Source: Candidatus Thiodiazotropha sp. CDECU1 (GTDB lineage Bacteria; Pseudomonadota; Gammaproteobacteria; Chromatiales; Chromatiaceae). From it: DNA of 64,000 nt. Every line of letters begins with the position of its first letter. The first letter of the stretch is position 1. This document shows positions 19,647-29,228 of the stretch, piece after piece. The stretch is taken from the NCBI RefSeq assembly GCF_963455295.1, contig NZ_OY734020.1, positions 1,426,001 through 1,490,000 on the forward strand. Reading direction: 5' to 3'. Under the pieces are notes generated by a model that did not search any database, was not told the DNA's origin, and worked only from the letters and a program-made list of their open reading frames with translations. The position numbers and the translations under genes are program-made.

Positions 19647-21350
19647 ATGAACAATATCTTCTTTCTGATCTTCAGGCGCATGCGGGCGCCGTTGCTGACC
19701 CTGGTCATGACCTATTCCATCGCCGTGCTGGGCCTGGTACTGATTCCCGGCAAGGATCCCGACGGCAATGTCTGGCACATGGACTTTTTTCATGCCTTCT
19801 ACTTTGTCAGTTTCATGTCCAGTACCATCGGCTTTGGGGAGATACCCTACGCCTTCACGGCAGGGCAGCGATTGTGGGTCAGTTTTTCTATCTTCTTTAC
19901 CGTTGTGGTATGGCTCTATTCCATAGGTACGGTGTTGGCATTGCTCAAGGATGAAACCTTTCAAAATGCTTTAACTGAGAGAAGATTTACTAAACAAATC
20001 AATAGAATGCGTGAGGAATTTTATCTTGTTTGCGGGTATGGCCAGACCGGTGAGGCACTGGTCAAGGCATTGACCGATAGAAATCAGCATGCGGTGGTGA
20101 TCGATATTCTCGAAGATCGCGTGAATATGCTCAAGCTGGAAAATCTGCGTGAATATGTCCCCGGTCTCTGCGGTGATGCCAGTCTGCCAGCCCATCTCCT
20201 GGAAGCCGGCCTGAACCATCCACTGTGCGAGGGGGTGGTGGCCCTGACCAACGCCAACGAGGTCAATCTAAAGATCGCCATAACCGCAAAATTGTTGCAT
20301 CCCGAGATCGGGGTAATCTGTCGTGCCGACTCCCATGACGTGGAAAAAAATATGGCCTCCTTCGGCACCGATTTCATTATCGATCCGTTTGATGCCTTCG
20401 CCTTGCATCTGGCGACCGCTATCCAGGCGCCCTGCCTCAGTCTGTTGCAGGATTGGCTCTCCCTGGGGCGACGGGATATGCTCAACGATCCCGTCTATCC
20501 TCCCGCGAAAGGGCTCTGGGTGATTTGTGGCTATGGCCGTTTCGGCAAGGCCGTTTATGAAAAGCTTGTGCGCGAGGGATTGGAGGTAATCGTGGTGGAA
20601 GCGGAACCCGACACCACAGGCACCCCGTCATCACCTTATATAGAGGGTCGCGGCACCGAGGCGGATACCCTGCAGCAAGCGGAGATAGAGCGGGCGGTCG
20701 GTCTGGTGGCGGGCACCGATAACGATGCCAACAATCTCTCCATCATCATGACTGCACGGGCCATGAATAGTGATCTGTTCGTGATTCTACGCCAGAATCT
20801 CAAACACAACGATGCGGTAATAGCAGCCGTCGGGGCGGACATGGTGATGCTTCCCAGCGATATCATTGCCAACCGCATTCGGGTATTGTTGGGTGCTCCG
20901 ATGCAGCATCAGTTCGTGAAGCTTGTGTTACACCAGGATGATGAGTGGGCCTGTCAGCTGATCAGCAGGATATCCGCCCTGGTGACCCACCACGCACCGG
21001 AGGTGTGGGAGGTGGCTTTTTCGGAGTACGATTCCCATGCGGTGTGTGCCCATGTTCAACGGGGGAACCATCTGACCCTGGGGGATCTGATGACGGACCC
21101 CCGGGATAGAGACAGTCAACTGTCCTGTATTCCCCTGATGCTCTATCGCCATAATGACTACTTATTGCTACCTGAAATGGACCTCAAGGTGCAAAAGGAT
21201 GACCATTTACTCTTTTGCGGATCTGTTTATGCCAAAAACCGTATGGACTGGACCCTGCAAAATGAAAACGCCCTGAACTATATTTTAACCGGGGAGGCCA
21301 GACCGGAGGGTTGGGTCTGGCGGCGCTTGAGAAAAAGAGAGGTACTATGA
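19647..21350 (+). CDS. Two-TM potassium channel with two RCK/TrkA-N domains
   Basis: 567 residues from the ATG chosen here; the frame is open further upstream but that would overlap the DUF6394 gene. Two membrane helices flank a pore with selectivity filter TIGFGE (60-65), a variant of TVGYGD. Two cytoplasmic Rossmann-type RCK modules follow: GYGQTGEA near 130 and GYGRFGKA near 296, each with the usual TrkA-N fold, then TrkA-C-like sequence. Such channels conduct K+ and are gated by nucleotides or cations. Its stop overlaps the hemerythrin start (ATGA). The Glu in place of Asp at the end of the filter is a mild deviation. Confidence 0.9.
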   Translation: MNNIFFLIFRRMRAPLLTLVMTYSIAVLGLVLIPGKDPDGNVWHMDFFHAFYFVSFMSSTIGFGEIPYAFTAGQRLWVSFSIFFTVVVWLYSIGTVLALLKDETFQNALTERRFTKQINRMREEFYLVCGYGQTGEALVKALTDRNQHAVVIDILEDRVNMLKLENLREYVPGLCGDASLPAHLLEAGLNHPLCEGVVALTNANEVNLKIAITAKLLHPEIGVICRADSHDVEKNMASFGTDFIIDPFDAFALHLATAIQAPCLSLLQDWLSLGRRDMLNDPVYPPAKGLWVICGYGRFGKAVYEKLVREGLEVIVVEAEPDTTGTPSSPYIEGRGTEADTLQQAEIERAVGLVAGTDNDANNLSIIMTARAMNSDLFVILRQNLKHNDAVIAAVGADMVMLPSDIIANRIRVLLGAPMQHQFVKLVLHQDDEWACQLISRISALVTHHAPEVWEVAFSEYDSHAVCAHVQRGNHLTLGDLMTDPRDRDSQLSCIPLMLYRHNDYLLLPEMDLKVQKDDHLLFCGSVYAKNRMDWTLQNENALNYILTGEARPEGWVWRRLRKREVL

Positions 21351-21904
21351 GACCGCTACTGGAAAAACTCCATAAAGACCATATCAATCTGGCTCGCCTG
21401 CTCGATCTGATGAGTAGCGAATTGGATGCCCTGAATGCCGGTCATGAAGCAAACTTCGATCTCAAGATCGAAATGCTGGACTACGTCGAGCACTATGCCG
21501 AACAATCGCACCATCCCACCGAAGATCAGATCAATAAGGTTGCATTTCGCAAGAAATCGATGCAACAGCACAAGGCGCTCTACGAACGGATATGCAAGGA
21601 GCATGTGGAGCTGATTGGATTGGCGCGCAACTACAGAAAGACCCTGGAGGGGGCCATGCAGGGTGAGGTGCTGCTGAGAGAGGAGGTAGAGACACGGGGC
21701 AGGGAGTTTGTCGCCTTGCAGCGTCAACATATCGACCTGGAGGAGCATGAGGTCTTTCCTCTGCTGGAAAAAGTGCTCAACGACAAGGATTGGCAGAAAC
21801 TGGAGCAGGAGATTTCCCATGGAGAGGATCCCCTGTTTCACCGCCAGGACTTCAATCGCTTTCGCAGTCTTATCGACTATCTGAAGGCGCACGAAAACGA
21901 ATAG
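21347..21904 (+). CDS. Hemerythrin-like (HHE) protein
   Basis: 185 residues from the ATG overlapping the channel stop by 4 bases. Four-helix hemerythrin-type fold with the iron-ligand pattern: His9 and His12 (LHKDHINL), His49 (YVEHYAEQSHHPTED, with His55/56 and Glu59), His86 (KEHVEL) and His128/His134 (HIDLEEHEVFP). It should bind a di-iron centre and O2 or NO. Its tight coupling to a K+ channel hints at oxygen- or redox-dependent control of ion flux; that is inference. Soluble, cytoplasmic. Confidence 0.9.
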   Translation: MRPLLEKLHKDHINLARLLDLMSSELDALNAGHEANFDLKIEMLDYVEHYAEQSHHPTEDQINKVAFRKKSMQQHKALYERICKEHVELIGLARNYRKTLEGAMQGEVLLREEVETRGREFVALQRQHIDLEEHEVFPLLEKVLNDKDWQKLEQEISHGEDPLFHRQDFNRFRSLIDYLKAHENE

Positions 21905-21982
21905 CATCTGACTCAGAACTACCTTCAATATCCTTCTTCAATACAGAATTTACATAGTTCTTGTCCATAACAACGGGTCTGA

Positions 21983-22003
21983 AGGGTGGGGTCCAGCCCC
22001 ACC
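21983..22003. repeat. Hairpin related to the GTAGGGTGGGGC repeat
   Basis: AGGGTGGGGTCCAGCCCCACC holds the perfect stem GTGGGG/CCCCAC... read as GGTGGGG-TCCA-GCCCCACC minus one base. It matches the arms of the 29098-29160 repeat (GGTGGGGC...GCCCCACC). It lies 80 bases past the hemerythrin stop codon and could act as a terminator for that operon. Confidence 0.5.
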
Positions 22004-22119
22004 AGTCATGGCTGAATCGGTTCTTCCACAACCAATTTAAGCAATCAGGTGAGCGCCAGGTTAAGGATAGATATCGACTGGCCGATAAGCTCTCCAGAGT
22101 CGTTGGTTATTAAGTCGAT

Positions 22120-23037
22120 ATGGTTATGATGCTTTCGGATTGCCGGCAAAACATCTCCCTGTTCACTACGCTCATAAAGCGCCTGCTGGTAGTGGCGATG
22201 CTCATACCTGCCAGTCTCAACGGCGCTGCACTGGAGGACCAGCTCTACATGGCGGGCATCCATGAGTCTGTTTGGGTGTTTTCCGGATCGGGTTACAGCT
22301 GTGAACTGAAACATGAGATACCCCAGTTCGGTGAGGCCCGATTCAGGCGCATCGCGGGTGAGAATCTGCATTTTTTCATCGATAGCTTCCAGCCCGTGCC
22401 AGAGTCTGTGGCGGGGTTTGTAAGAGAGCTCTCCCCTGCTTGGGAACATACCCCGCCGGATACCATGCAGCAGAGCATACTGATACAAACCGGGATGCGC
22501 CCCATGGCGTTAAAGCGGAAGCAGGCCGGGTGGCTGCTGACCTCCTTGACCAAGGGGCAGATTGGCAGCTTTTCATTTGCCGATTGGGATGACAATCGCA
22601 GACAGGTCAGGGTGCAGTTGTCACCGGTGAATTTTCAAAAACCCTATCGGGAATTCAAGCGCTGTCTACGTCAACTGCCGGCGAGTGGGGGATTTGCCGG
22701 TTTGCAGCACTCGACGGTTCATTTCGCCCTGGATGTGGACTCCCTCGATAGCAAAGAAGAGCAGCAGCTTGCCCAGTTGGCCGCCTATGTTGTGGCCGAT
22801 GAGAAGATCAAGCGTATCACCATCGAGGGGCACGCGGACGATCAAGGTTCAACCAGCTACAACAAGCGCCTTTCGGCCAGACGCGCGGCAGGTGTCTACA
22901 AATATCTCTCCGGCAAGGGGATCAAGGGAGGGATGATGAGCCAAAGGCACTACGGTGAGTCACGACCCAAGATAGCAAAACGCACTGAGCGCGCCAGGGC
23001 GGCCAACCGACGGGTTGAAATCAAGTTACAGCGATAG
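22120..23037 (+). CDS. motY: MotY-like flagellar T-ring protein (OmpA domain)
   Basis: 305 residues. Signal peptide near 20-37 (LLVVAMLIPASLNGAA); N-terminal MotY-type beta domain (GYSCELKHEIPQFGEARF, which includes the conserved ECxLxHxIPxFGxAxF-like pattern); C-terminal OmpA/peptidoglycan-binding domain (ITIEGHADDQGSTSYNKRLS, ANRRVEI). MotY anchors the stator of sodium-driven polar flagella. ATGs at 22126 and 22129 are alternative starts. It is an isolated gene, as motY often is. A general OmpA-family protein is the fallback identification. Confidence 0.82.
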   Translation: MVMMLSDCRQNISLFTTLIKRLLVVAMLIPASLNGAALEDQLYMAGIHESVWVFSGSGYSCELKHEIPQFGEARFRRIAGENLHFFIDSFQPVPESVAGFVRELSPAWEHTPPDTMQQSILIQTGMRPMALKRKQAGWLLTSLTKGQIGSFSFADWDDNRRQVRVQLSPVNFQKPYREFKRCLRQLPASGGFAGLQHSTVHFALDVDSLDSKEEQQLAQLAAYVVADEKIKRITIEGHADDQGSTSYNKRLSARRAAGVYKYLSGKGIKGGMMSQRHYGESRPKIAKRTERARAANRRVEIKLQR

Positions 23038-23134
23038 ATCCATCCAAAGCCATCCATCTCAGGCAATACCCTTAAGCCATAGTCCCTGATCCCTCTGCTT
23101 CATGGAAGCATGCCGTGGTATGCTTTGAAGCATC

Positions 23135-24508
23135 ATGGATAGTCAACCCATATCAGATGCTGATGCAGGCCGATTGACATGGTTTGAAAAAACCTGGCAG
23201 GGCTTCTGTCGGCTTGTGGTCAGGGTGTTTTATCGTCGATTCGAGGTTGTGGGCAGGGAAAACCTGCCGGCGGGGCAGGGGACAATCCTGTGTGCCAATC
23301 ATGTCAACGCCCTGGCGGACGCGGTGGTACTTCAGGCGGCCACCACAAAGGCGATTCGGCCGCTGGCGCGTAGCGGCCTGTTCGATAATCCCGTGCTCAA
23401 GCCTATCCTGGGTTTGATCGGTGCGGTCCCAATCTACCGGCGCGGTGATCCGGGGGCTGATGTCAGCAACAACAAAGATACTTTTTCACGCTGTTATGAA
23501 CTGCTCGCTGAAGGAGAGACCCTGATTATATTCCCCGAGGGTCAGAGTCATGACGTGCCTCGCCTGATGACATTGAAGACCGGCGCCGCACGTCTGGCCC
23601 TGGAGACGACCAGGGTGACTGGCAGGCAGCCGGCGCTTATCCCGGTGGGACTGACCTTTCCCGAGAAGGGCCAGTTCCGCAGTTCAGTGTTGGTGCAGTT
23701 CGGCAAACCGATTGAGTTCGCCCACTCTGGAGAGGAGGCGGATGAACAACGTGTAATCGAATTGACCGAACGGATTCGTAAAGGACTGGAAGCCTTGACA
23801 CTGAATGCCGAGAGTTGGGAGGAGGTCAACCTGATTACCAGGCTGGAGCGATTTTTCGCCTTTCGTCACGGCAAGTATCGGCAGCGCAACCTGCAACAAC
23901 GCCTGCGCGCCCAGCAACGCCTGATAGATGCGCAACGCCTGTTGAGAGAGTACGAACCCGATCGGGTGCGGGCATTGATGATCCAATTGAAGCAGTTTGA
24001 GAAGATCTGCCGTTACTGCGGGGTGAAGGATTACCAGCTCAATATCGAGTACAAACCAACCCTGATCGTGCTCTATATTCTGCGTGCGATCTGGATGACC
24101 CTGGTGGTCTTTCCCGTGGTTATGTGGGGTGTGATCAACAGCTATCTTCCCTATCAATTGACTAAACGGCTGGCAGGCAATTTTGCCAAGGGGACGAATC
24201 AGTCAGACACTGCCAACATGGTCTTGGGGCTGCTCTTTTTCAGCATCTTCTGGTTGTTGCAGAGCTATCTGGTTTATCACTATTTCGGTTTGATGTGGAT
24301 GACTCTGTATATTCTCACTCTCATAGCTAGCAGTGTGGTCGCCCTCATGGTGCGTGGTGAGTTGCGGCGAATCCGCGAGAATGCCCGGGTGTTCCTGCTG
24401 TTTCTGCGTCGACGGGACCTCAAGACCTATTTGCGACAGAAGCGTCAGGAGCTGGAACAGGAGTTGGCGCGCATGGTTCGCATCGCCAATCGTCTCTCCC
24501 ATCACTAA
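23135..24508 (+). CDS. PlsC-like 1-acyl-glycerol-phosphate acyltransferase
   Basis: 457 residues. Acyltransferase domain about 40-210 with His56 and Asp62 in NHVNALAD (the five-residue-spaced variant of the HX4D motif) and FPEGQSH (133-139). The C-terminal half is a helical, basic segment followed by several membrane spans (about 310-410) and an Arg-rich tail. It should transfer acyl chains to a lysophospholipid at the inner membrane. This long type with extra C-terminal membrane segments is distinct from the essential plsC. It is followed within 20 bases by a lipase gene, which suggests linked lipid turnover. Confidence 0.85.
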   Translation: MDSQPISDADAGRLTWFEKTWQGFCRLVVRVFYRRFEVVGRENLPAGQGTILCANHVNALADAVVLQAATTKAIRPLARSGLFDNPVLKPILGLIGAVPIYRRGDPGADVSNNKDTFSRCYELLAEGETLIIFPEGQSHDVPRLMTLKTGAARLALETTRVTGRQPALIPVGLTFPEKGQFRSSVLVQFGKPIEFAHSGEEADEQRVIELTERIRKGLEALTLNAESWEEVNLITRLERFFAFRHGKYRQRNLQQRLRAQQRLIDAQRLLREYEPDRVRALMIQLKQFEKICRYCGVKDYQLNIEYKPTLIVLYILRAIWMTLVVFPVVMWGVINSYLPYQLTKRLAGNFAKGTNQSDTANMVLGLLFFSIFWLLQSYLVYHYFGLMWMTLYILTLIASSVVALMVRGELRRIRENARVFLLFLRRRDLKTYLRQKRQELEQELARMVRIANRLSHH

Positions 24509-24525
24509 AGCCCGGTTTGTATGCC

Positions 24526-25272
24526 ATGAAATTTGCGATCCATATGATTCTGTACGCCATGCTTCTGCCGACCCTGTCCCTGGCGGCACAATCGGACTGC
24601 GTGATTCTGTTGCATGGCATGGGGCGCTCCGCCTTTTCCATGGGTGCGATCGAAGTGTCATTGGCGAAGCAGCATTATCATGTGTGGAATAAGAGCTATC
24701 CCGGTCTGAGCCAAAGTGTGGAGGAGCTATCCGCTCCCGCCATCGAGGCAGGCCTGGACTACTGTCGCAGCAAACAGGCGGAGAGCATCCATTTTGTCAC
24801 CCACTCCCTGGGGGGGATTCTTGTCAGATACTATCTGCAGGACCATCGGATAGTTGAACTGGGCCGCATCGTCATGTTGGCGCCACCCAATCGGGGCAGC
24901 GAGGTGGCCGATGAGATGAAGGATGGCTTTTTCTACCAGACCATTATGGGACCTGCCGCTCAAGAGCTGGGTACAGATGCGAAGAGCCTGCCCAACAGGC
25001 TAAAGCCCATCGCCGGTGAGATCGGGATAATCGCGGGCAGGACCGACGGCGAGCCCTGGTTTCTACCCGGGATACCCGGTGAGGATGACGGCAAGGTTGC
25101 GGTGGAGCGCACCAAGCTTGCCGAGATGAAGGACTTTCTGCTGGTGAACGTGGGGCATACCTTCATCATGGATGATGATGAAGTAATCCGCCAGATAGCC
25201 TATTTCCTGAAACACGGTGTGTTTGACCAGTCAAGGCTGTTGCAGGGCGATGATGGCAATGGTGTGGAGTGA
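24526..25272 (+). CDS. Secreted alpha/beta-hydrolase, lipase-like
   Basis: 248 residues from the ATG chosen here (an in-frame TTG lies 9 bases earlier). Signal peptide to about residue 21 (MILYAMLLPTLSLAAQS). Oxyanion-hole motif LLHGMGRS at 28-35, nucleophile Ser94 in THSLGG, probable acid Asp in PGEDDG and His in NVGHTF. Resembles PGAP1-like/triacylglycerol lipase-type hydrolases acting in the periplasm. It is 17 bases downstream of the acyltransferase gene and probably co-transcribed. Confidence 0.85.
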   Translation: MKFAIHMILYAMLLPTLSLAAQSDCVILLHGMGRSAFSMGAIEVSLAKQHYHVWNKSYPGLSQSVEELSAPAIEAGLDYCRSKQAESIHFVTHSLGGILVRYYLQDHRIVELGRIVMLAPPNRGSEVADEMKDGFFYQTIMGPAAQELGTDAKSLPNRLKPIAGEIGIIAGRTDGEPWFLPGIPGEDDGKVAVERTKLAEMKDFLLVNVGHTFIMDDDEVIRQIAYFLKHGVFDQSRLLQGDDGNGVE

Positions 25273-25299
25273 CCGTTGCTGGATCTATTAAAGAAATGA

Positions 25300-25375
25300 T
25301 GGTGGGCGCAACAGGGATCGAACCTGTGACCTCTGCAATGTGACTGCAGCGCTCTCCCAGCTGAGCTATGCGCCC
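25300..25375 (-). tRNA. tRNA-Val (CAC)
   Basis: A complete 76-base cloverleaf with encoded CCA. Acceptor stem GGGCGCA/TGCGCCC, D-arm TAGCTCAGCTGGGAGAGC, anticodon stem CTGCA/TGCAG around loop GTCACAT (U33, anticodon CAC, A37), and T-arm ACAGGTTCGATCCCTGT. The CAC anticodon reads GUG valine codons. Confidence 0.95.
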
Positions 25376-25393
25376 GAATACGGCGAGAGAGGC

Positions 25394-25422
25394 ATTCTAA
25401 AGAGCTAATCGGGGTGGGTCAA
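25394..25422 (-). promoter_or_regulatory. Sigma-70 promoter of tRNA-Val
   Basis: On the minus strand TTGACC is followed after exactly 17 bases by TAGAAT, with a GC-rich stretch (GCCTCTCTCGCC) before the mature 5' end about 19 bases downstream. A near-consensus stable-RNA promoter. Confidence 0.75.
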
Positions 25423-25493
25423 ACGAGTGCTTTTATAATTCTCTATGCAGATTGCTTAGTGTTCGACAAGAAAAAGTGCATTGATCTACTCTC

Positions 25494-25625
25494 GGCGCCT
25501 GACGGTTCTCTTTCTCCGACGCCCCAACAGCACATCCCTGCGCCCGAAGGAAGTGCCCTTGGGGTGTGCTGATGGGGCTAGCGCGGCATCCCAGCCGCTT
25601 CTACGAAAGACAACCGTCAGCCGCC
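25494..25625. repeat. Terminal-inverted-repeat element, copy A (MITE-like)
   Basis: The left end GGCGCCTGACGGTTCTCTTT and the right end (GAAAGACAACCGTCAG + CCGCC) match as inverted repeats in 19 of 21 positions. The interior holds GCGGCATCCCAGCCGC and a GCCCC/GGGGC pair. The same ends and inner blocks recur at 57251-57356. No transposase frame is inside, so it is a non-autonomous repeat or a structured-RNA element. Confidence 0.75.
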
Positions 25626-25670
25626 TACCTGGGTTCTGCACGAACACCCGTCAAGGGATAGCCAAATAAA

Positions 25671-25757
25671 TGCGAATCACCGAAAATGAACGCAAACAGT
25701 GGCTACAATGCCGACATGGATTTGCGGTAATTCACGGTGATTTGCGACCATTTGCGG
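25671..25757. repeat. Inverted and 10-bp-phased ATTTGCG boxes, copy 2
   Basis: On the plus strand, ATTTGCG occurs at 25720, 25740 and 25750. An inverted relative (GCGAATCACCGAAAATGAAC, then GCAAAC) occupies 25671-25697, so the whole forms an imperfect palindrome about 87 bases long. It lies just upstream of the gltX promoter. Confidence 0.55.
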
Positions 25758-25777
25758 CTTCCGAATCGCAACGGGTC

Positions 25778-25786
25778 TGTTAGAAT
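25778..25786 (+). promoter_or_regulatory. Extended -10 promoter candidate for gltX
   Basis: TGTTAGAAT fits an extended -10 box (TG-N-TAGAAT) about 36 bases ahead of the gltX start codon. No good -35 hexamer is seen at the right distance, as expected for extended -10 promoters. Confidence 0.45.
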
Positions 25787-25821
25787 CGCGGTTTTGCAAT
25801 AACCGGATTATCTGCCTGACC

Positions 25822-27234
25822 ATGACCGTCCGTACCCGATTCGCGCCCAGCCCCACCGGCTATCTCCACGTGGGAGGTGCCCGTACCGCCCTCTTTTCCT
25901 GGCTCTACGCCCGCAAGCACGGGGGTAAATTCGTGCTGCGCATAGAGGATACCGACCTTGAGCGCTCCACCATGGAATCGGTGAATGCCATTCTCGAGGG
26001 TATGACCTGGCTCGGCCTGGAGTATGACGAAGGCCCCTTCTACCAGACCAAACGCTTCGACCGCTACGATGAGGTGATTGAGGATCTGCTGGCCCGGGGG
26101 CTGGCCTATCGCTGCAACTGCAGCCGTGAGCGGCTCGACCGGCTGCGCGATGAGGCGATGAAGAATAAGCAAAAGCCCCGTTACGACGGCCATTGCAGGG
26201 CACAGGCGGTGAGTCCCGACGAACCCCATGTGATCCGTTTTCGTAATCCCGATAGCGGGATCGTGGTGGTGGATGACCTGATTCGGGGCAGGGTCAGCTT
26301 TAACAATGAGGAGTTGGATGACCTGATCATCCGCCGCACCGACGGTTCGCCCACCTACAATCTGACCGTGGTGGTGGATGATCTGGATATGCAGATCAGC
26401 CATGTCATCCGTGGTGATGACCATCTCAACAACACCCCGAGGCAGGTCAATATTCTGCAGGCACTGGGTGCAACCCCGCCCAAGTACGGGCATGTACCGA
26501 TGATCCTGGGCGATGACGGCTCACGCTTGTCGAAGCGCCATGGCGCGGTGAGTGTGATGCAGTATCGGGAGGCGGGTTTTCTCCCCGAGGCGCTGCTCAA
26601 CTACCTGGTGCGTCTGGGTTGGTCCCATGGGGATCAGGAGATCTTCAGTATCGATGAGATGATCGAGCTGTTCGATATCGATGCGGTAAACAAGGCTGCC
26701 TCCAGCTTCAACACAGACAAGCTTTTGTGGTTGAATCAGCACTATATCAAGCAGGAGAGTGCAAAGCGTATTGCCCACCTGTTGAGTCCGCATATGGGGG
26801 ATCTCGACATCGATCCCTCCCAGGGTCCCGATCTGGTGGCCGTGGCAGAGGCCCATCAGGAGCGTGCCAACACCCTGGTCGAGATGGCCGAGATGAGTGC
26901 CTTCTGTTACCGGGATTTCGAGACCTTTGAGGAGAAGGCCGCCAAGAAACATCTGCGACCCGCTGCCAGGGAACCCCTGCAGCGCATGCGAGAGGCGTTG
27001 GCCAGTTTGGGTGATTGGACAGGGGAGACCCTGCATCGGGCAGTGGATCTGGTTGCTGCGGAACTGGATGTGAAGATGGGCAAGGTGGCCCAACCGCTGC
27101 GTGTGGCCCTGGTGGGGCGCGCCGCATCTCCCGGGATCGATGTGACCCTCTATCTGGTAGGGAAGGAGGCCAGTCTGCGGCGCATCGACAAGGCCCTTGA
27201 ATATATCGATCAGCGTGAAGCGAATGCGGGCTGA
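25822..27234 (+). CDS. gltX: Glutamyl-tRNA synthetase
   Basis: Cytoplasmic class I aminoacyl-tRNA synthetase charging tRNA-Glu. 470 residues, the usual bacterial length. HIGH-type motif YLHVGG (14-19), KMSKS-type motif LSKRH (236-240), and zinc-site cysteines Cys98, Cys100 and Cys125 at the positions known from E. coli (the fourth ligand position is Ala127 here). C-terminal helical anticodon-binding domain. The glnS gene follows 38 bases later on the same strand. Confidence 0.98.
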   Translation: MTVRTRFAPSPTGYLHVGGARTALFSWLYARKHGGKFVLRIEDTDLERSTMESVNAILEGMTWLGLEYDEGPFYQTKRFDRYDEVIEDLLARGLAYRCNCSRERLDRLRDEAMKNKQKPRYDGHCRAQAVSPDEPHVIRFRNPDSGIVVVDDLIRGRVSFNNEELDDLIIRRTDGSPTYNLTVVVDDLDMQISHVIRGDDHLNNTPRQVNILQALGATPPKYGHVPMILGDDGSRLSKRHGAVSVMQYREAGFLPEALLNYLVRLGWSHGDQEIFSIDEMIELFDIDAVNKAASSFNTDKLLWLNQHYIKQESAKRIAHLLSPHMGDLDIDPSQGPDLVAVAEAHQERANTLVEMAEMSAFCYRDFETFEEKAAKKHLRPAAREPLQRMREALASLGDWTGETLHRAVDLVAAELDVKMGKVAQPLRVALVGRAASPGIDVTLYLVGKEASLRRIDKALEYIDQREANAG

Positions 27235-27272
27235 TGGCGTTATGGACATAACCGAGACAAGAAGCAGAGACC

Positions 27273-28967
27273 ATGAGTAAACCCCAATCCAGCACACCGA
27301 CCAATTTTATCCGCCAGATCATCGATCAGGATCTGCAGACGGGTAAGCACGATGGACGGGTGCATACCCGCTTTCCCCCCGAACCCAATGGCTATCTGCA
27401 CATCGGTCATGCCAAGTCGATCGTACTCAATTTCGGTGTCGCTGAGGACTATCAGGGCCTGTGTAATCTGCGTTTCGACGATACCAATCCCCACAAGGAG
27501 AATATCGAGTTCGTGGAGAGTATCCAGGCGGATGTGCGCTGGCTCGGATATGATTGGGATGACCGTCTTTTCTATGCCTCCGACTACTTTCAACAGCTCT
27601 ACGACTTTGCAGTAGAGCTGATCCGGGCCGACAAGGCCTTCGTCTGTGATCTGGATGGGGAGCAGATGCGTGCCTATCGCGGTACCCTGACCGAGCCTGG
27701 CCAGGAGAGTCCCTATCGCAGCCGTTCCGTGGAGGAGAATCTGGATCTCTTCGCGCGCATGAAGGCGGGCGAATTCGAAGACGGTGCGCGGGTGTTGCGG
27801 GCCAAGATCGATATGGCGTCGCCGAATATGAACATGCGTGACCCGACCCTCTATCGCATCCGCCACGGGGTGATCCATCATCAGACCGGCGAGGCCTGGT
27901 GTATCTATCCCATGTACGACTATACCCATCCGGTCTCGGATGCCCTGGAGGGGATCACCCACTCCCTCTGCACCCTGGAATTCGAGGATCACCGCCCCCT
28001 CTACGACTGGGTGCTGGATAACATCTCGATTCCCAATCACCCGCAACAGATCGAGTTTTCCCGGCTCAATCTCGAGTACACCATTGTCAGCAAGCGCAAG
28101 CTCACCCAGCTGGTTGACGATGGATTCGTGGAGGGTTGGGACGACCCGCGCATGCCGACCCTGGCGGGGATGCGGCGGCGCGGCTACACGGCCGCATCGA
28201 TCCGTGAATTCTGCCAGCGTATCGGCGTCACCAAGGCGGATGGCCTGGTGGAGATGGGTATGCTGGAGAACTGTATCCGCGAGGATCTCGATGCCCATGC
28301 GCCCAGACGCATGGCGGTGATGCACCCTTTGAAGCTGGTGATCGAAAACTATCCAGAGGATCAGAGCGAAACCCTGCAGGCGCCAAATCACCCCAAGGAT
28401 GAGACCATGGGGGTACGCGAAATCGAGTTCTGTGGTGAGATCTATATCGACCAGGCCGATTTTCGTGAACAGGCGAATAAGAAATACAAGCGTTTGGTGA
28501 CTGGCGGGGAGGTGCGCCTGCGCAATGCCTACGTCATCAAATGTGAAGAGGTGGTGAAGAACAACCAGGGTGAAATCATCGAGCTACGTTGTAGCTACGA
28601 TCCTGAGACCCTTGGAAAAAACCCGGAAGGGCGCAAGGTCAGGGGGGTTGTCCACTGGGTGTCCGCGAGGCATGGCATCAAGGGCGAGGTGCGTCTCTAT
28701 GACCGCCTCTTCAATACGGCCGATGCCGACAGGGTCGAGGAGGGAGGCAGTTTTACCGATAACCTCAATCCCGACTCCCTGCGCACCCTGACGGATTGCT
28801 ACTTCGAGCCGGCATTGGGGAGTGCCGCGGCGGGCGAGCAGTATCAGTTCGAGCGGGAAGGCTATTTCATCCTCGACAGCCGCGAGGCCAGCAGGGAGGA
28901 GCCGGTCTTCAACCGCATCATCACCCTGCGCGACTCCTGGGCCAAGATCGACAAGCCTGGGGGATGA
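27273..28967 (+). CDS. glnS: Glutaminyl-tRNA synthetase
   Basis: Class I synthetase charging tRNA-Gln directly. 564 residues, typical. HIGH motif YLHIGHAKS (41-49), KMSKS-type VSKRK (272-276), and a two-barrel C-terminal anticodon-binding region ending DSWAKID. Placed directly after gltX, its closest paralogue; the two are likely one transcription unit. Presence of glnS means Gln-tRNA need not be made by the amidotransferase route. Confidence 0.98.
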   Translation: MSKPQSSTPTNFIRQIIDQDLQTGKHDGRVHTRFPPEPNGYLHIGHAKSIVLNFGVAEDYQGLCNLRFDDTNPHKENIEFVESIQADVRWLGYDWDDRLFYASDYFQQLYDFAVELIRADKAFVCDLDGEQMRAYRGTLTEPGQESPYRSRSVEENLDLFARMKAGEFEDGARVLRAKIDMASPNMNMRDPTLYRIRHGVIHHQTGEAWCIYPMYDYTHPVSDALEGITHSLCTLEFEDHRPLYDWVLDNISIPNHPQQIEFSRLNLEYTIVSKRKLTQLVDDGFVEGWDDPRMPTLAGMRRRGYTAASIREFCQRIGVTKADGLVEMGMLENCIREDLDAHAPRRMAVMHPLKLVIENYPEDQSETLQAPNHPKDETMGVREIEFCGEIYIDQADFREQANKKYKRLVTGGEVRLRNAYVIKCEEVVKNNQGEIIELRCSYDPETLGKNPEGRKVRGVVHWVSARHGIKGEVRLYDRLFNTADADRVEEGGSFTDNLNPDSLRTLTDCYFEPALGSAAAGEQYQFEREGYFILDSREASREEPVFNRIITLRDSWAKIDKPGG

Positions 28968-28987
28968 AGAGATAAGTCGGATTCAGT

Positions 28988-29014
28988 CCGCAAATGAACG
29001 CTAATAAAGGCAAA
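28988..29014. repeat. Inverted ATTTGCG-type box downstream of glnS
   Basis: CCGCAAATGAACGCTAATAA followed by AGGCAAATG is the reverse-complement form of the GCGTYCATTTGCGG unit found at 29244-29256. Together the two bracket the other repeats in the glnS to tRNA-Ala interval. Confidence 0.45.
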
Positions 29015-29052
29015 TGTTCGTTGGATTGCAAAAACCAGATGATCGCTGTTAG

Positions 29053-29076
29053 CTGCCTGACGGTTGTTTTTCGCAG
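29053..29076. repeat. Solo end of the terminal-inverted-repeat element (fragment C)
   Basis: CTGCCTGACGGTTGTTTTTC followed by GCAG matches the outer end of copies at 25494 and 57251 (GCGCCTGACGGTTGTCTTTC) with two differences. No second end is nearby, so this is a remnant. Confidence 0.55.
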
Positions 29077-29097
29077 CTCAGGATTTCAAGCGCATTA

Positions 29098-29160
29098 TGG
29101 TGGGGCAGGGCCCCACCCTACACCCTGATCGGACGAGTAGGGTGGGGCCCTGCCCCACCA
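29098..29160. repeat. 24-bp perfect inverted repeat with 15-base spacer
   Basis: TGGTGGGGCAGGGCCCCACC plus CTAC (29098-29121) is repeated exactly in reverse complement at 29137-29160. The very GC-rich arms form a long cruciform or RNA hairpin. Related motifs lie at 13165-13184 and 21983-22003, so it is a dispersed REP-like element. Confidence 0.8.
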
Positions 29161-29228
29161 ATCACCGCGAATATACGTAATAAAGCTATTTTAAAAAGCT
29201 AGGCTGAGACCTAATACTATCTGCGCAA

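Noticed and set aside
23106-23125. AAGCATGCC/GGTATGCTT palindrome before the acyltransferase gene
   Set aside because: Loop is only two bases and it lies at the start of the gene; short palindromes like this occur by chance and no second copy was found.
25494-25625. Branched hairpin element as an integron attC site
   Set aside because: No GTTRRRY or RYYYAAC core sites occur at the ends and no integrase or cassette array is near.
27240-28391. 383-codon antisense frame inside glnS
   Set aside because: It mirrors glnS codons in high-GC sequence and shows no protein family features.
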